Assembly: GCA_900100325.1 (NCBI GenBank) | Contig: LT629697.1 | Coordinates: forward strand, 2,415,423 to 2,479,422 | Direction of reading: 5' to 3' | From: Frankineae bacterium MT45 | GTDB lineage: Bacteria > Actinomycetota > Actinomycetes > Mycobacteriales > Jatrophihabitantaceae | DNA length: 64,000 nucleotides | In this document: in pieces, positions 1-9,192 of the stretch | Numbering within the stretch: position 1 is the stretch's first letter | How the letters are laid out: each line of letters begins with the position of its first letter | Made by a program: the position numbers and the translations under genes | The notes under the pieces: generated by a model | What the model saw: the letters and a program-made list of their open reading frames with translations, nothing else | The model's database searches: none | What the model was told of the DNA's origin: nothing

Positions 1-3000
1 GCTGGTTGTCTCGGCCCTGAACCCGGTCCCGGGCGGCGAGGTCGTCTCCCCGGAGCCGATCGACCGCTCCTGGAAGCGCGAACTGCGAAGCCCCGAGGCC
101 GTCGACGAAGTAACCACGCCGTACCTGCCCCGACTCCTCAGCCGCCTTCAAGACCGCGTACACACCCGCGAATCCGCCGGGTACCCGCTCTGCGACGACG
201 GACCCGCGCGTCACGATGCCATAGCGATCGAGCAGAGTCTGGGCGGTGGCCAGCGCCCGTCGTGTCACATCGAGGTCTCTTTCCGGCAGGCGCGACCAGC
301 GTCCCGTCATGCCGACAGGCGTCGCGGCGCCGGATCCGATCACGCTCGAAGCAACGCCGACGCCCGGACGGGGCACAAGCCCCGTGTAGCGACCGTAGCG
401 AGGACGGGGTGCGCGGCGGGGTCTGGAGTGGGTCGAGCGACCACTGCCACCAAGCCGGGCGCGGACGGGTGCGATGGTGTCGTTCGTGATGGCTCCAGCC
501 CAGACCAGTTCCCAGACGGCTCGGTCGAGGTCGGCTGGGGTGAGAGCTTCACGGTCGGCCGTTGCGACCGACAACCGGCTCATGATGGCGCTGAAGAACA
601 GGGCTTGATCTCCATCGAGAACTGCGAGAAGGTCCTTAGCCGCCGGGCTGATGTCGGACGGTTCGGCGCCCTCGTCCGGGCCAGGGAGTAGCAGCGACGC
701 ACCGTCGGCGGGTGCGAGGGCGATCCATCCGTCGTTGCCAGCGAGCTTGCCGGCTCCCGCCCAGAGCACTTCCCCGGCGAGCGTCAACTCGTCCAATAGA
801 GCGGAGGAGTAGTTCGCCACCCGCGTCGGAAGGATGAGTGTCTCAAGTGCGCGGGCGGGAATCGAGACGCCGGCCAACTGCTCCACGACCCGCATGACCC
901 CGTCGGTTCCACGCAGCGACTTGGAACCGACTCCCTGCCAAGCCGAGGTGAATCGGGCGAAGACAGGTTCCGGCACGGGCTCAACCTCGCGGCGGAGCGC
1001 GGCCAGCGAGCGGCGTCGGACGGTCCGAAGAACCTGTGCATCGCACCATTCGCGCCCGCTCGCGACAGGGTGGCCGCTGTCTAGCGGGCGGAATTCGCCT
1101 TCCAAGATGGTTCCGCCGCTGCGCAGACGCTCGAGACACCCAATGACAACAGCGACCCCGAGTCCAAGCCGAGAGGCTATCTCCTCAGCCTGGAAGGGCC
1201 CATGCGTTCGCGCGTAGCGGGAAATCAGGTCACCCAACGGATCCCGAACCGGTTCGGTGAAGATCTCTGGGACGCCGACCGGCAGCGCGCTCCCGAGGGC
1301 GTCTCTCAGCCGACCGGCATCCTCAATGGCGACCCAGCGCTGCTCGCCGGCGATTCTGACTTGCAGGGCCCGCCGGGTTCGCTCGAGTTCGGCGAGGTCG
1401 GCCGCGGTAGCGCCCCGCAGCGCCGCCTCGTCGGAATTGAGATCTCCGAGCGAGCGCAGGAGATCGTGCACGGAGTCGAGGCCACGGGCGCGACGGTTCT
1501 CAGGTAAACGCTGAAGTTCGGCCTCGACTTCGGTCAGCGAATCGATGTCGAGCAATTCACGCAGGTCGGTGGTACCCAGCAGTTCGGCCAACATGGCTGA
1601 GTCGAGGGAGAGTGCTTGAGCCCGACGTTCGGCGAGGGGAGCGTCGCCGTCATAGAGAAACATTCCGATATATCCGAAGAGCAGCGACCTCGCGAAGGGG
1701 GAGGGCGTCTCCGTCTGAACTTCAACTAGCTTGACCCGTCGGTTCTCCAGATCACGCATGAGGCCGACAAGGCCGGGCAGGTCGTAGACGTCCTGGACGC
1801 ATTCGCGCATCGCCTCCAGAACAACCGGGAAGTCTCCGTACTCGCTTGCGACCTGAAGCAGCTGGCTCGCCCGTTGCCGCTGCTGCCAGAGTGGGGTTCG
1901 CCGCTGTGGATCGCGTCGCGGCAGCAAGAGCGATCGCGCGGCGCATTCGCGAAAGCGTGACGCAAAGAAAGCTGAACCGCCGACTTCACGCGTCACCACA
2001 GCTTCGATCAGGCTCGGATCAAAGATGGCCAGGTCGGCGGTGGGCGGCGCGGCATCCGTCTCTGGGAGGCGAAGGACGATGCCGTCGTCCGAGTGCATCG
2101 TCTGGACATCCAGCCCGTACTCCTCCCGTAGTCGGGCCGCGATCGCCAGCGCCCAGGGAGCGTTGACCGGCGCGCCGAAGGGGGAGTGGATGACCAGTCG
2201 CCAGTCACCGAGCTCGTCGCGGAAGCGCTCGACAAGGACCGTTCTATCGTCGGGGAGTTGCCCGGTGGCTGTCTGCTGTTCGCGTAGGTAGGCGAGAAGG
2301 TTGGCGGCGCCCCACTCATCAAGCCCGGCGGCGGCCGCACGGGCAATGGCTGTGCTGTCGTCAGCTGCGTTCAGCTCTCGCAGAAACCGTCCGAGGGCCT
2401 GCCCCAATTCGGCTGGGCGTCCTAGCGAATCGCCTTTCCAGAACGGCATTCGCCCGAGCTGGCCTGGGGCAGGCGTCACGAGCACCTGATCATGACTGAT
2501 GTCTTCGATACGCCAAGACGAAGACCCGAGGAGGAATACGTCGCCAACCCGCGACTCGTAGACCATCTCCTCGTCGAGCTCTCCGACGCGACGCCCCGGT
2601 CCTTCACCGCCGGCCAGGAAGACGCCGAAGAGACCTCGGTCCGGGATAGTGCCGCCGCTGGTCACCGCGAGCCGTTGGGCGCCCCGTCGAGCCGTGAGCT
2701 CGTCGGTGACGCGGTCCCAGACGAGGCGAGGCCGAAGCTCGGCGAATGCGTCGGAGGGGTACCGGCCGGCGAGCATGTCGAGGACCGCGAGTAACGCAGA
2801 GCGAGGAAGTCCACTGAACGAAGCACAACGACGGACCAGCTCTTCGACCCCGTCGACCGTCCACTCTTCCATCGCGACCATCGCAACGATCTGCTGGGCG
2901 AGCACATCCAACGGGTTTCGGGGGTAGCGCATCGATTCGATGAGTCCGTCACGCATGCGCTCTGCAACGACTGCACACTCGACGAGATCGCCCCGGTACT

Positions 3001-4273
3001 TAGGGAAGATCACGCCGTACGAAGTGGCTCCGACCTGATGCCCGGCTCGTCCGACACGCTGCAGTCCCGAGGCGACCGACGGCGGCGCCTCGACCTGCAC
3101 CACCAGGTCAACAGCGCCCATGTCAATTCCGAGTTCTAGCGACGAGGTGGCGACGACGGCGGGCAGACGCCCCGCCTTCAAGTCCTCCTCTACCAATGAC
3201 CGTTGCTCGCGAGACACCGATCCGTGGTGTGCTCGGGCCACCACGACGTCCCCGGCCGGATGACCAGCGCCGGATTCCGCCATGATCTGGGCCGGTGCCC
3301 GCTCAGCTTCAGCCAACCGAATCCCCTGACGTTCACTGGCTATCTCGTTCAGTCGTGACGTCAGGCGTTCGGCCAGGCGGCGTGAATTCGCGAAGACGAT
3401 CGTGGACCGATGAGTCTCGATCAGGTCGAGGATTCGCTCCTCAACATGGGGCCAGATCGACGTTCTGGCTACCGCGCCGGCTGCGGCGCCGGAGAGATCA
3501 TCGGTCTCCTCGCCGAGCGCGGACATGTCCTCGACCGGCACGACCACCTGCAATTCAAAGGCCTTCTCGTTCGCGGGCTGGACGACAGCGACGTGACGCC
3601 CACCGGCGAGGAAGGTTGCTACCTCTTCGATTGGCCGCACCGTGGCAGAGAGCCCGATGCGCTGGGCCGGCCGTTCCAACAGCGCGTCCAAACGCTCCAG
3701 CGAGAGCGCCAGATGAGCCCCGCGCTTCGTGGCGCAGACCGCATGGACCTCATCGATGATGACCGTGTCAACTCCGCGCAGCGCCTCGCGCGCGTTCGAG
3801 GTGAGAAGAAGGAAGAGCGATTCCGGAGTGGTGATGAGAATGTCGGCCGGCCGCCGGGCGAAGAGCCTGCGCTGTTCCGGGCTGGTGTCGCCGGATCGCA
3901 TGGCGACGGTGATCTCAGGCTCCGGCAGGCCGAGGCGGACGCTCGATTGACGAATGCCGGCCAACGGTGAGCGCAGATTGCGCTCTACGTCAACGGCGAG
4001 GGCCTTGAGCGGACTGACGTAGAGCACGCGGCAGCGCTTCAGCGGCTCCTCCGGCGGCGCCTCCGCACCGAGGCGATCGAGAGAATAGAGGAACGCCGCC
4101 AGCGTCTTTCCCGAACCGGTGGGTGCGACGACGAGCGTGTGCGAGCCGGCAGCGATCGCATCCCACGCGCCCACCTGCGCCGGCGTCGGAGCGACGAACG
4201 CACCCTCGAACCAGGCTCGAGTGGCCGCGGAGAAGGTGTGCATGCTGCTCAGTCTGCCCTCTGGGTCTGACAT
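1..4273 (-). CDS. lhr: Lhr-type ATP-dependent helicase, 3' end outside window
   Basis: Large superfamily 2 helicase of the Lhr family, which acts in DNA repair. It reads from an ATG at 4273 (a second ATG lies at 4243) leftward off the window, giving about 1424 codons; full-length Lhr is roughly 1500 residues, so only the C-terminal tail is missing. Visible motifs in one continuous frame are Walker A APTGSGKT (about residue 46), SPLKALAVDVERNL, motif II DEVH, HHGSVSREQR, and motif VI QRVGRAGHQVG near position 3061. Further on come FLLGSSSWRIED and, near 1900, the C-terminal-core stretch RSLLLPRRDPQRRTPLWQQR. I checked the frame at four places (4273, 3061, 2440 and the first 70 bases) and found no break. 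The GNAT gene lies 89 bp upstream on the same strand, so co-transcription is possible. Family assignment is secure; its exact substrate is not visible. Confidence 0.95.
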   Translation of the reverse strand, partial: MSDPEGRLSSMHTFSAATRAWFEGAFVAPTPAQVGAWDAIAAGSHTLVVAPTGSGKTLAAFLYSLDRLGAEAPPEEPLKRCRVLYVSPLKALAVDVERNLRSPLAGIRQSSVRLGLPEPEITVAMRSGDTSPEQRRLFARRPADILITTPESLFLLLTSNAREALRGVDTVIIDEVHAVCATKRGAHLALSLERLDALLERPAQRIGLSATVRPIEEVATFLAGGRHVAVVQPANEKAFELQVVVPVEDMSALGEETDDLSGAAAGAVARTSIWPHVEERILDLIETHRSTIVFANSRRLAERLTSRLNEIASERQGIRLAEAERAPAQIMAESGAGHPAGDVVVARAHHGSVSREQRSLVEEDLKAGRLPAVVATSSLELGIDMGAVDLVVQVEAPPSVASGLQRVGRAGHQVGATSYGVIFPKYRGDLVECAVVAERMRDGLIESMRYPRNPLDVLAQQIVAMVAMEEWTVDGVEELVRRCASFSGLPRSALLAVLDMLAGRYPSDAFAELRPRLVWDRVTDELTARRGAQRLAVTSGGTIPDRGLFGVFLAGGEGPGRRVGELDEEMVYESRVGDVFLLGSSSWRIEDISHDQVLVTPAPGQLGRMPFWKGDSLGRPAELGQALGRFLRELNAADDSTAIARAAAAGLDEWGAANLLAYLREQQTATGQLPDDRTVLVERFRDELGDWRLVIHSPFGAPVNAPWALAIAARLREEYGLDVQTMHSDDGIVLRLPETDAAPPTADLAIFDPSLIEAVVTREVGGSAFFASRFRECAARSLLLPRRDPQRRTPLWQQRQRASQLLQVASEYGDFPVVLEAMRECVQDVYDLPGLVGLMRDLENRRVKLVEVQTETPSPFARSLLFGYIGMFLYDGDAPLAERRAQALSLDSAMLAELLGTTDLRELLDIDSLTEVEAELQRLPENRRARGLDSVHDLLRSLGDLNSDEAALRGATAADLAELERTRRALQVRIAGEQRWVAIEDAGRLRDALGSALPVGVPEIFTEPVRDPLGDLISRYARTHGPFQAEEIASRLGLGVAVVIGCLERLRSGGTILEGEFRPLDSGHPVASGREWCDAQVLRTVRRRSLAALRREVEPVPEPVFARFTSAWQGVGSKSLRGTDGVMRVVEQLAGVSIPARALETLILPTRVANYSSALLDELTLAGEVLWAGAGKLAGNDGWIALAPADGASLLLPGPDEGAEPSDISPAAKDLLAVLDGDQALFFSAIMSRLSVATADREALTPADLDRAVWELVWAGAITNDTIAPVRARLGGSGRSTHSRPRRAPRPRYGRYTGLVPRPGVGVASSVIGSGAATPVGMTGRWSRLPERDLDVTRRALATAQTLLDRYGIVTRGSVVAERVPGGFAGVYAVLKAAEESGQVRRGYFVDGLGASQFALPGAVDRLRGDDLAARDRVQGRDNQ

Positions 4274-4362
4274 TGTTGAGCGGCCACGTAACCACGCTTG
4301 TCGCCTGGGACAACGCGCGGTGAGCGGCCGACGCGACGGAGTATCTGACCCCCGGCGACGTG

Positions 4363-4977
4363 TCAGCGCTGCAGGGCGAGGCTCAAGTTGGCTTGTACCT
4401 GTGGCCAGTCGTCATCGGTGATCGAGTACTGCACCGAATCTCGCCATGATCCATCGAGGCGGATGCGGTGCTTGCGAATGACGCCCTCCTTCACCGCCCC
4501 GAGGCGTTCGATGGCCGCCTGGGAGCGCGTGTTGAAGATGTCGGTGTGAAACACCACTCGGGCCGCACCCAGACCCACGAAGGCGTGGCTGAGCATCAGC
4601 AGCTTGGACTCCGTGTTATGCCCGCGACGCCAACGGGAGTGGGTCAGCCAGGTGTGTCCGACACCGAGCGCACGCCGATCCGGATCGACCTCGTAGTAGG
4701 ACGTCGTGCCGATGAATGCGCCGCTCACGACGTCGAGTTGGGCGAAGGCGAATCGTTCGCCTCGGGCCCGAGCCGCCAGGGCGGCGCGGATCTGCTGTTC
4801 AGCCTCCTCAACATCCGCAGGTGGCATCAATGCCAACCATCGGAACACCTCGGCGCCGGCATCGTCGGCACGCGAAGCAGTCAGGTAGCCCTCGGCGTCC
4901 TCGACCACCATCGGTCGTAGGCGTACCAATTTCCCGGTGAGTACCGGCTGCGCGTACCACTCATCAAAGGTGCTCAC
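4363..4977 (-). CDS. GNAT family N-acetyltransferase
   Basis: About 204-residue GNAT acetyltransferase of the RimJ/RimL-like type, moving an acetyl group from acetyl-CoA to an amine that cannot be named from sequence. The fold is seen in LVRLRPMVVEDAEGY (strand 1), the acetyl-CoA loop region HTWLTHSRWRRGHNTESK, and the C-terminal NTRSQAAIERLGAVKEGVIRKH motif typical of the family. The frame is open to 5127, but I chose the GTG at 4977 because GAGGA lies about 10 bases upstream and the homologous region starts there; the longer version would overlap the divergent DUF3046 gene. It is upstream of lhr on the same strand. Confidence 0.88.
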   Translation of the reverse strand: MSTFDEWYAQPVLTGKLVRLRPMVVEDAEGYLTASRADDAGAEVFRWLALMPPADVEEAEQQIRAALAARARGERFAFAQLDVVSGAFIGTTSYYEVDPDRRALGVGHTWLTHSRWRRGHNTESKLLMLSHAFVGLGAARVVFHTDIFNTRSQAAIERLGAVKEGVIRKHRIRLDGSWRDSVQYSITDDDWPQVQANLSLALQR

Positions 4978-5000
4978 GTCCGTGATCCTCGCAGACCGCT

Positions 5001-5006
5001 TAGGCT
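5001..5006 (+). promoter_or_regulatory. -10 element of leaderless DUF3046 gene
   Basis: TAGGCT followed by exactly 6 bases and then the GTG start at 5013. No Shine-Dalgarno is present. The spacing puts the transcription start at or next to the GTG, the actinobacterial leaderless arrangement. Confidence 0.6.
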
Positions 5007-5012
5007 GGCGTC

Positions 5013-5204
5013 GTGCGAATAACCGAATTCTGGGGTCTGATGGAGGCGCAGTTCGGCTCGGCCTACGCCCACAGCCTGGCTCGTGACTATCGAGTACCGG
5101 CGCTGGGGTCGACGGTGGAGCAGGCAATCTCGGCCGGCGTGAACCCGAAGGAAATTTGGCGTGGTGTCTGCGTCGAGTTCGAGGTTCCGCTCTCTCGGCG
5201 CTGA
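5013..5204 (+). CDS. DUF3046 small protein
   Basis: 63-residue protein matching the actinobacterial DUF3046 family (VRITEFWGLMEAQFGSAYAHS..., then STVEQAISAGVNPKEIWRGVC). The family sits immediately upstream of recA in many actinobacteria (in M. tuberculosis the neighbour of recA is Rv2738c, from memory); its function is unknown. The protein is probably cytosolic, with no membrane segment or signal peptide. The GTG start has no ribosome binding site but is preceded by TAGGCT at 6 bases, indicating leaderless expression. Conserved linkage to recA suggests, but does not prove, a DNA-repair-related role. Confidence 0.9.
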   Translation: MRITEFWGLMEAQFGSAYAHSLARDYRVPALGSTVEQAISAGVNPKEIWRGVCVEFEVPLSRR

Positions 5205-5246
5205 GCGCGAGCCGACCCGGATGGAGCGTCGGCGTGTCGTAGCGGC

Positions 5247-5262
5247 TCGAACAGGTGTTCGT
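5247..5262 (+). promoter_or_regulatory. LexA (SOS) box upstream of recA
   Basis: TCGAAC-AGGT-GTTCGT fits the actinobacterial/Bacillus-type SOS operator TCGAAC-N4-GTTCGA with one end mismatch; the inner CGAAC-N4-GTTCG is a perfect dyad. It lies 140 bp upstream of the recA ATG. LexA is encoded at 16483-17424. Confidence 0.85.
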
Positions 5263-5267
5263 CTAAG

Positions 5268-5295
5268 CTGTCCACAGTGGGATCGACAATCCACA
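5268..5295 (+). promoter_or_regulatory. Pair of DnaA-box-like sites upstream of recA
   Basis: CTGTCCACA (5268-5276) and CAATCCACA (5287-5295) are in the same orientation, between the SOS box and the downstream recA promoter. They resemble the actinobacterial DnaA box TTGTCCACA. A nearly identical pair occurs at 37710-37738 upstream of the DUF4192 gene. Confidence 0.4.
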
Positions 5296-5316
5296 GATCT
5301 GCCGACGCTCACAAAA

Positions 5317-5339
5317 TTGTCGGTACCCAGCCTTAGCGT
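5317..5339 (+). promoter_or_regulatory. PafBC-type (RecA-NDp) promoter of recA
   Basis: TTGTCGGTA, 8 bases, TAGCGT. The LexA-independent DNA-damage promoter defined in mycobacteria is TTGTCRGTG-N8-TAnnnT; only the ninth base differs here and the spacer length is exact. The expected transcript would start near 5346, about 55 bases before the recA ATG. Confidence 0.78.
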
Positions 5340-5401
5340 GACGCATGAACAGCACGTCGGCATTCGCCCGACCCGCCCTGACTCGTGAAGAGGTAGACAC
5401 A

Positions 5402-6445
<1,044 letters not shown>

Positions 6446-6450
6446 GCCAG

Positions 6451-7002
6451 ATGCAGAAGCAGCGCGAGGCAGGGTCGCCGGAGCAGCTGGATCCTCCCGG
6501 CGACCCAGCCTCGGTTGCTCGAACGATCTGCCTACAACAATTGGCGACACGTGCTCGGAGTCGCGCCGAACTGTCGGCCGTACTGCTGCGCCGTGGAGTG
6601 CCGCAGGAGGCAGCCGAACCGGTACTTGATCGCTTCGCCGAACTCGGGCTGATCGACGACGCCGCGTACGCGGGCATGGTAGTTCGGGCGCAGCACGCCG
6701 AACGTGGCCTCTCCCGGCGAGCGGTCGCACTTTCGCTGCGTCAACGGGGAGTCAGCGATAGCGATGCCGAATCGGCCTTGAGTGCGATCGACGCCGAGAG
6801 CGAACTTCACACAGCGCGCCGATTAGCGGAGAAGAAACTACGGTCTCTTGCTGGACTCGACACATCAACTCAGCAGCGCAGAATATTCGGGCTGCTGGCC
6901 AGACGCGGGTATTCAGCCGGCCTGGCTGCGCGTGTTTGCCGCGAGACGATCGGCGGATCAGGGGCATCGGGAACCGACCACGATTCGGACCTCGACTCCT
7001 AG
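6451..7002 (+). CDS. recX: Regulatory protein RecX
   Basis: 183-residue RecX, the modulator that binds RecA filaments and limits recombinase activity. The protein has an N-terminal tail of about 22 residues and then three-helix repeats: RSRAELSAVLLRRGVPQEAAEPVLDRFAELGLIDD, YAGMVVRAQHAERGLSRRAVALSLRQRGVS and KKLRSLAGLDTSTQQRRIFGLLARRGYSAGLA are each split by typical repeat boundaries. It starts 5 bp after the recA stop codon, so it is translated from the recA transcript and follows its DNA-damage control. The C-terminal 15 residues are acidic and variable. Confidence 0.95.
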   Translation: MQKQREAGSPEQLDPPGDPASVARTICLQQLATRARSRAELSAVLLRRGVPQEAAEPVLDRFAELGLIDDAAYAGMVVRAQHAERGLSRRAVALSLRQRGVSDSDAESALSAIDAESELHTARRLAEKKLRSLAGLDTSTQQRRIFGLLARRGYSAGLAARVCRETIGGSGASGTDHDSDLDS

Positions 7003-7011
7003 CGCGCTTAC

Positions 7012-7040
7012 TTGACCTGAACGTTGATGCTTCCTACTGT
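7012..7040 (+). promoter_or_regulatory. Predicted sigma-70-type promoter for rny
   Basis: TTGACC (7012-7017), 17 bases, TACTGT (7035-7040). Both hexamers fit the housekeeping consensus (TTGACA; TAnnnT) at ideal spacing. It would give a leader of about 260 bases before the rny ATG. Confidence 0.55.
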
Positions 7041-7305
7041 CAAGGTGTCAGGAGTAGTCGTTCAAGTAATGTTAACTATGCGTAAGTCAAGTCTTCATTT
7101 GTGTAATCGGTCCGGTACGGACATTGGATATGTGGTAACCCGACTGGGTGCGCGGCCGGCTGGCGACAGTCGGCTTCGGCGGTTGAGCGTGGTTAGCCCA
7201 ACCGGTGGTTCGCGCATCAACGATGGGTGCTACGCATAGTTTTGGCTGCCTGCTTCTGACGCGAATCGGCGGGATTCGCAGCGCGTTAGAACTGGAGGCA
7301 AGCGA
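7041..7305 (+). other. Long untranslated leader of rny with hairpin
   Basis: This is most of the 303-bp gap between recX and rny, and is noticeably less GC-rich at its left end than neighbouring genes. It holds small stem-loops (GTCCG-GTA-CGGAC near 7110) and, just before the ribosome binding site, GCGAATC at 7261-7267 paired with GATTCGC at 7273-7279 around a five-base loop. GGAGG follows at 7294-7298. I match no known riboswitch or RNA family. A 71-codon open frame at 7024-7239 has no recognisable protein character and no clear ribosome binding site. Confidence 0.45.
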
Positions 7306-9108
7306 ATGCACGGACTGCACGAACTTCAGTGGGTCCTCTTTGCCGCCATCGCAGCCTTCTTCGTTGTGGCGCTTTACTTCGTAAACTCCTATCGGCGCCG
7401 GGGCTCGACGAATGACCGTCCGGCCGCGGATGTTAAGTCAGCGTCGGCGGCTGCGATTTCGGCCGACTTCTCAGCTGAACGTGAGTCGGCCCGTCGCGTT
7501 GCCGAAGCCGAGGCTGCCTCCATTCGCCAGCTCGCCCAGACCGAAGCCGAATCGAATCGTCGGGCCGCAGACGCCGAGATACAAGCCCTGCGACGGGCTG
7601 CGGAATCCGACGTGGAGTCGGCGCACAAGGCCGCAGCCCAGATTCGAGACCGGGCGGCGGTCGAGGCCGCGGCGACGCTGGCCGAGGCTGATCGCTCCGG
7701 CCAGGCCCAAGTTGCCACTCTCACCGCTGAGGCCGAGGCGGCACTGCGACTGGCGAACGCTCGTCAGCTCGAACTCGAGCAACTCTACGAACGCGCCACG
7801 GAGGCGGCGGATCGGTTGGAAGTCGACGGCGCTGAACTGGATCGCCGGCTGCGCCAGGTCGAGGTCCGTCAGAGCGAGTTGGAGATCCGGACCGCGGAGG
7901 CGGTCGGCCTTCGCCGGCAACTCGAGGTCGAACTCGGAGATCTGGAGGATCGCCGTAGCGAACATGCCGCAGAACTCGAGCGGATCTCAGGGCTGAGCTC
8001 AGATGAGGCGAAGGTTGAACTCCTCAGCCAGGTGGAGTCGGACGCCCGTCGCGAGGCGGCCGCCCTGGTGCGGGGTATCGAGGCGCAGGCACGGGTCGAG
8101 GGCGCCGATCGCGCCCGGGCCGTCGTCTCTGAGGCGGTTCAGCGAGTAGCTAGCGCACAGACCGCGGAGAGTGTCGTCAGCGTTCTTCATCTACCCAGTG
8201 ACGAGATGAAGGGGCGGATCATCGGTCGCGAGGGGCGCAATATTCGCGCCTTCGAGACCGTCACCGGGGTGAACGTCATCATCGACGACACCCCAGAGGC
8301 TGTGCTGCTCTCCTGCTTCGACCCGGTGCGGCGCGAGGTCGGAAGGTTGACGCTGGACAAGCTGGTCCTGGACGGGCGTATTCATCCGCATCGCATCGAA
8401 GAAGCCTACGAACTCAGCAAGATCGAGGTGGAGCAGCTCTGTCTGCGTTCGGCCCATGAGGCGCTCGCCGAGGTTGGTATCACTGACCTGGACGAACGGC
8501 TGATGCCGACGCTCGGTCGCCTCAAATATCGCACCAGCTATGGGCAGAACGTGCTCGGGCATCTGGTCGAGACTGCCCACGTCGCCGGGGTCATGGCAGC
8601 TGAACTCGGCATCGAGCCGACTCTGGTGAAACGCAGCGCCTTCCTCCATGACATCGGAAAGGCATTGACTCACGAGGTCGAAGGTAGTCATGCGATTGTT
8701 GGGGCCGCATTGCTGCGGCGGTTCGGTGAGTCCGAAGCAGTGGCCCACGCCGTGGAGGCACACCACAACGAGGTGCATCCGCGGACCATTGAAGCGGTCC
8801 TGACCCAGGCGGCCGATACCTGTTCGGCGTCGAGGCCGGGTGCCCGACGTGAATCGCTCGAGGCGTACGTCAAGCGGCTGAGCCGCATCGAGGAGATCGC
8901 CACCGCCAAGGCAGGTGTCGAGAAGGTCTTCGCCATGCAGGCGGGGCGCGAGGTGCGAGTCATGGTGCAGCCGGGTGAGGTCGATGATCTCGAGGCATCA
9001 GTTCTGGCGCGCGAGATCGCCAAGCAGATCGAGGACGAGCTCACCTATCCGGGTCAGATCCGGGTCACCGTGGTCCGCGAGTCTCGAGCGACCGAGGTAG
9101 CCCACTAG
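7306..9108 (+). CDS. rny: Ribonuclease Y
   Basis: 600-residue membrane-anchored endoribonuclease that starts mRNA decay. Domains in order: N-terminal membrane helix (residues about 8-27, WVLFAAIAAFFVVALYFV), a long Ala/Glu/Arg-rich coiled coil (about 50-290), a KH RNA-binding domain with the GXXG loop GREG in KGRIIGREGRNIRAFE, then an HD domain with HVAGVMAAEL and the catalytic FLHDIGKAL. The C-terminal tail PGQIRVTVVRE is the usual family ending. It is somewhat longer than Bacillus RNase Y (520 residues) because of the coiled coil. A GGAGG site precedes the ATG. Actinobacteria more often rely on RNase E/G and RNase J, so this gene is a useful lineage marker. Confidence 0.96.
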   Translation: MHGLHELQWVLFAAIAAFFVVALYFVNSYRRRGSTNDRPAADVKSASAAAISADFSAERESARRVAEAEAASIRQLAQTEAESNRRAADAEIQALRRAAESDVESAHKAAAQIRDRAAVEAAATLAEADRSGQAQVATLTAEAEAALRLANARQLELEQLYERATEAADRLEVDGAELDRRLRQVEVRQSELEIRTAEAVGLRRQLEVELGDLEDRRSEHAAELERISGLSSDEAKVELLSQVESDARREAAALVRGIEAQARVEGADRARAVVSEAVQRVASAQTAESVVSVLHLPSDEMKGRIIGREGRNIRAFETVTGVNVIIDDTPEAVLLSCFDPVRREVGRLTLDKLVLDGRIHPHRIEEAYELSKIEVEQLCLRSAHEALAEVGITDLDERLMPTLGRLKYRTSYGQNVLGHLVETAHVAGVMAAELGIEPTLVKRSAFLHDIGKALTHEVEGSHAIVGAALLRRFGESEAVAHAVEAHHNEVHPRTIEAVLTQAADTCSASRPGARRESLEAYVKRLSRIEEIATAKAGVEKVFAMQAGREVRVMVQPGEVDDLEASVLAREIAKQIEDELTYPGQIRVTVVRESRATEVAH

Positions 9109-9192
9109 GCACGGCAGTCTCCCCGCCCACACTGGTCGGCCCGGTGCATCAGGCCGGAGAGCCTCCCGGCGGCCCGTATCCTGGAATCCGTT

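Noticed and set aside
1-4273. Possible frameshift in the lhr gene, because several short frames overlap it
   Set aside because: Motifs at 4273-3700, 3061, 2440, about 1920 and 1-70 are all in one frame; the gene simply runs off the left edge.
7024-7239. 71-codon frame before rny
   Set aside because: Unusual composition, no ribosome binding site, and it lies in the predicted rny leader.
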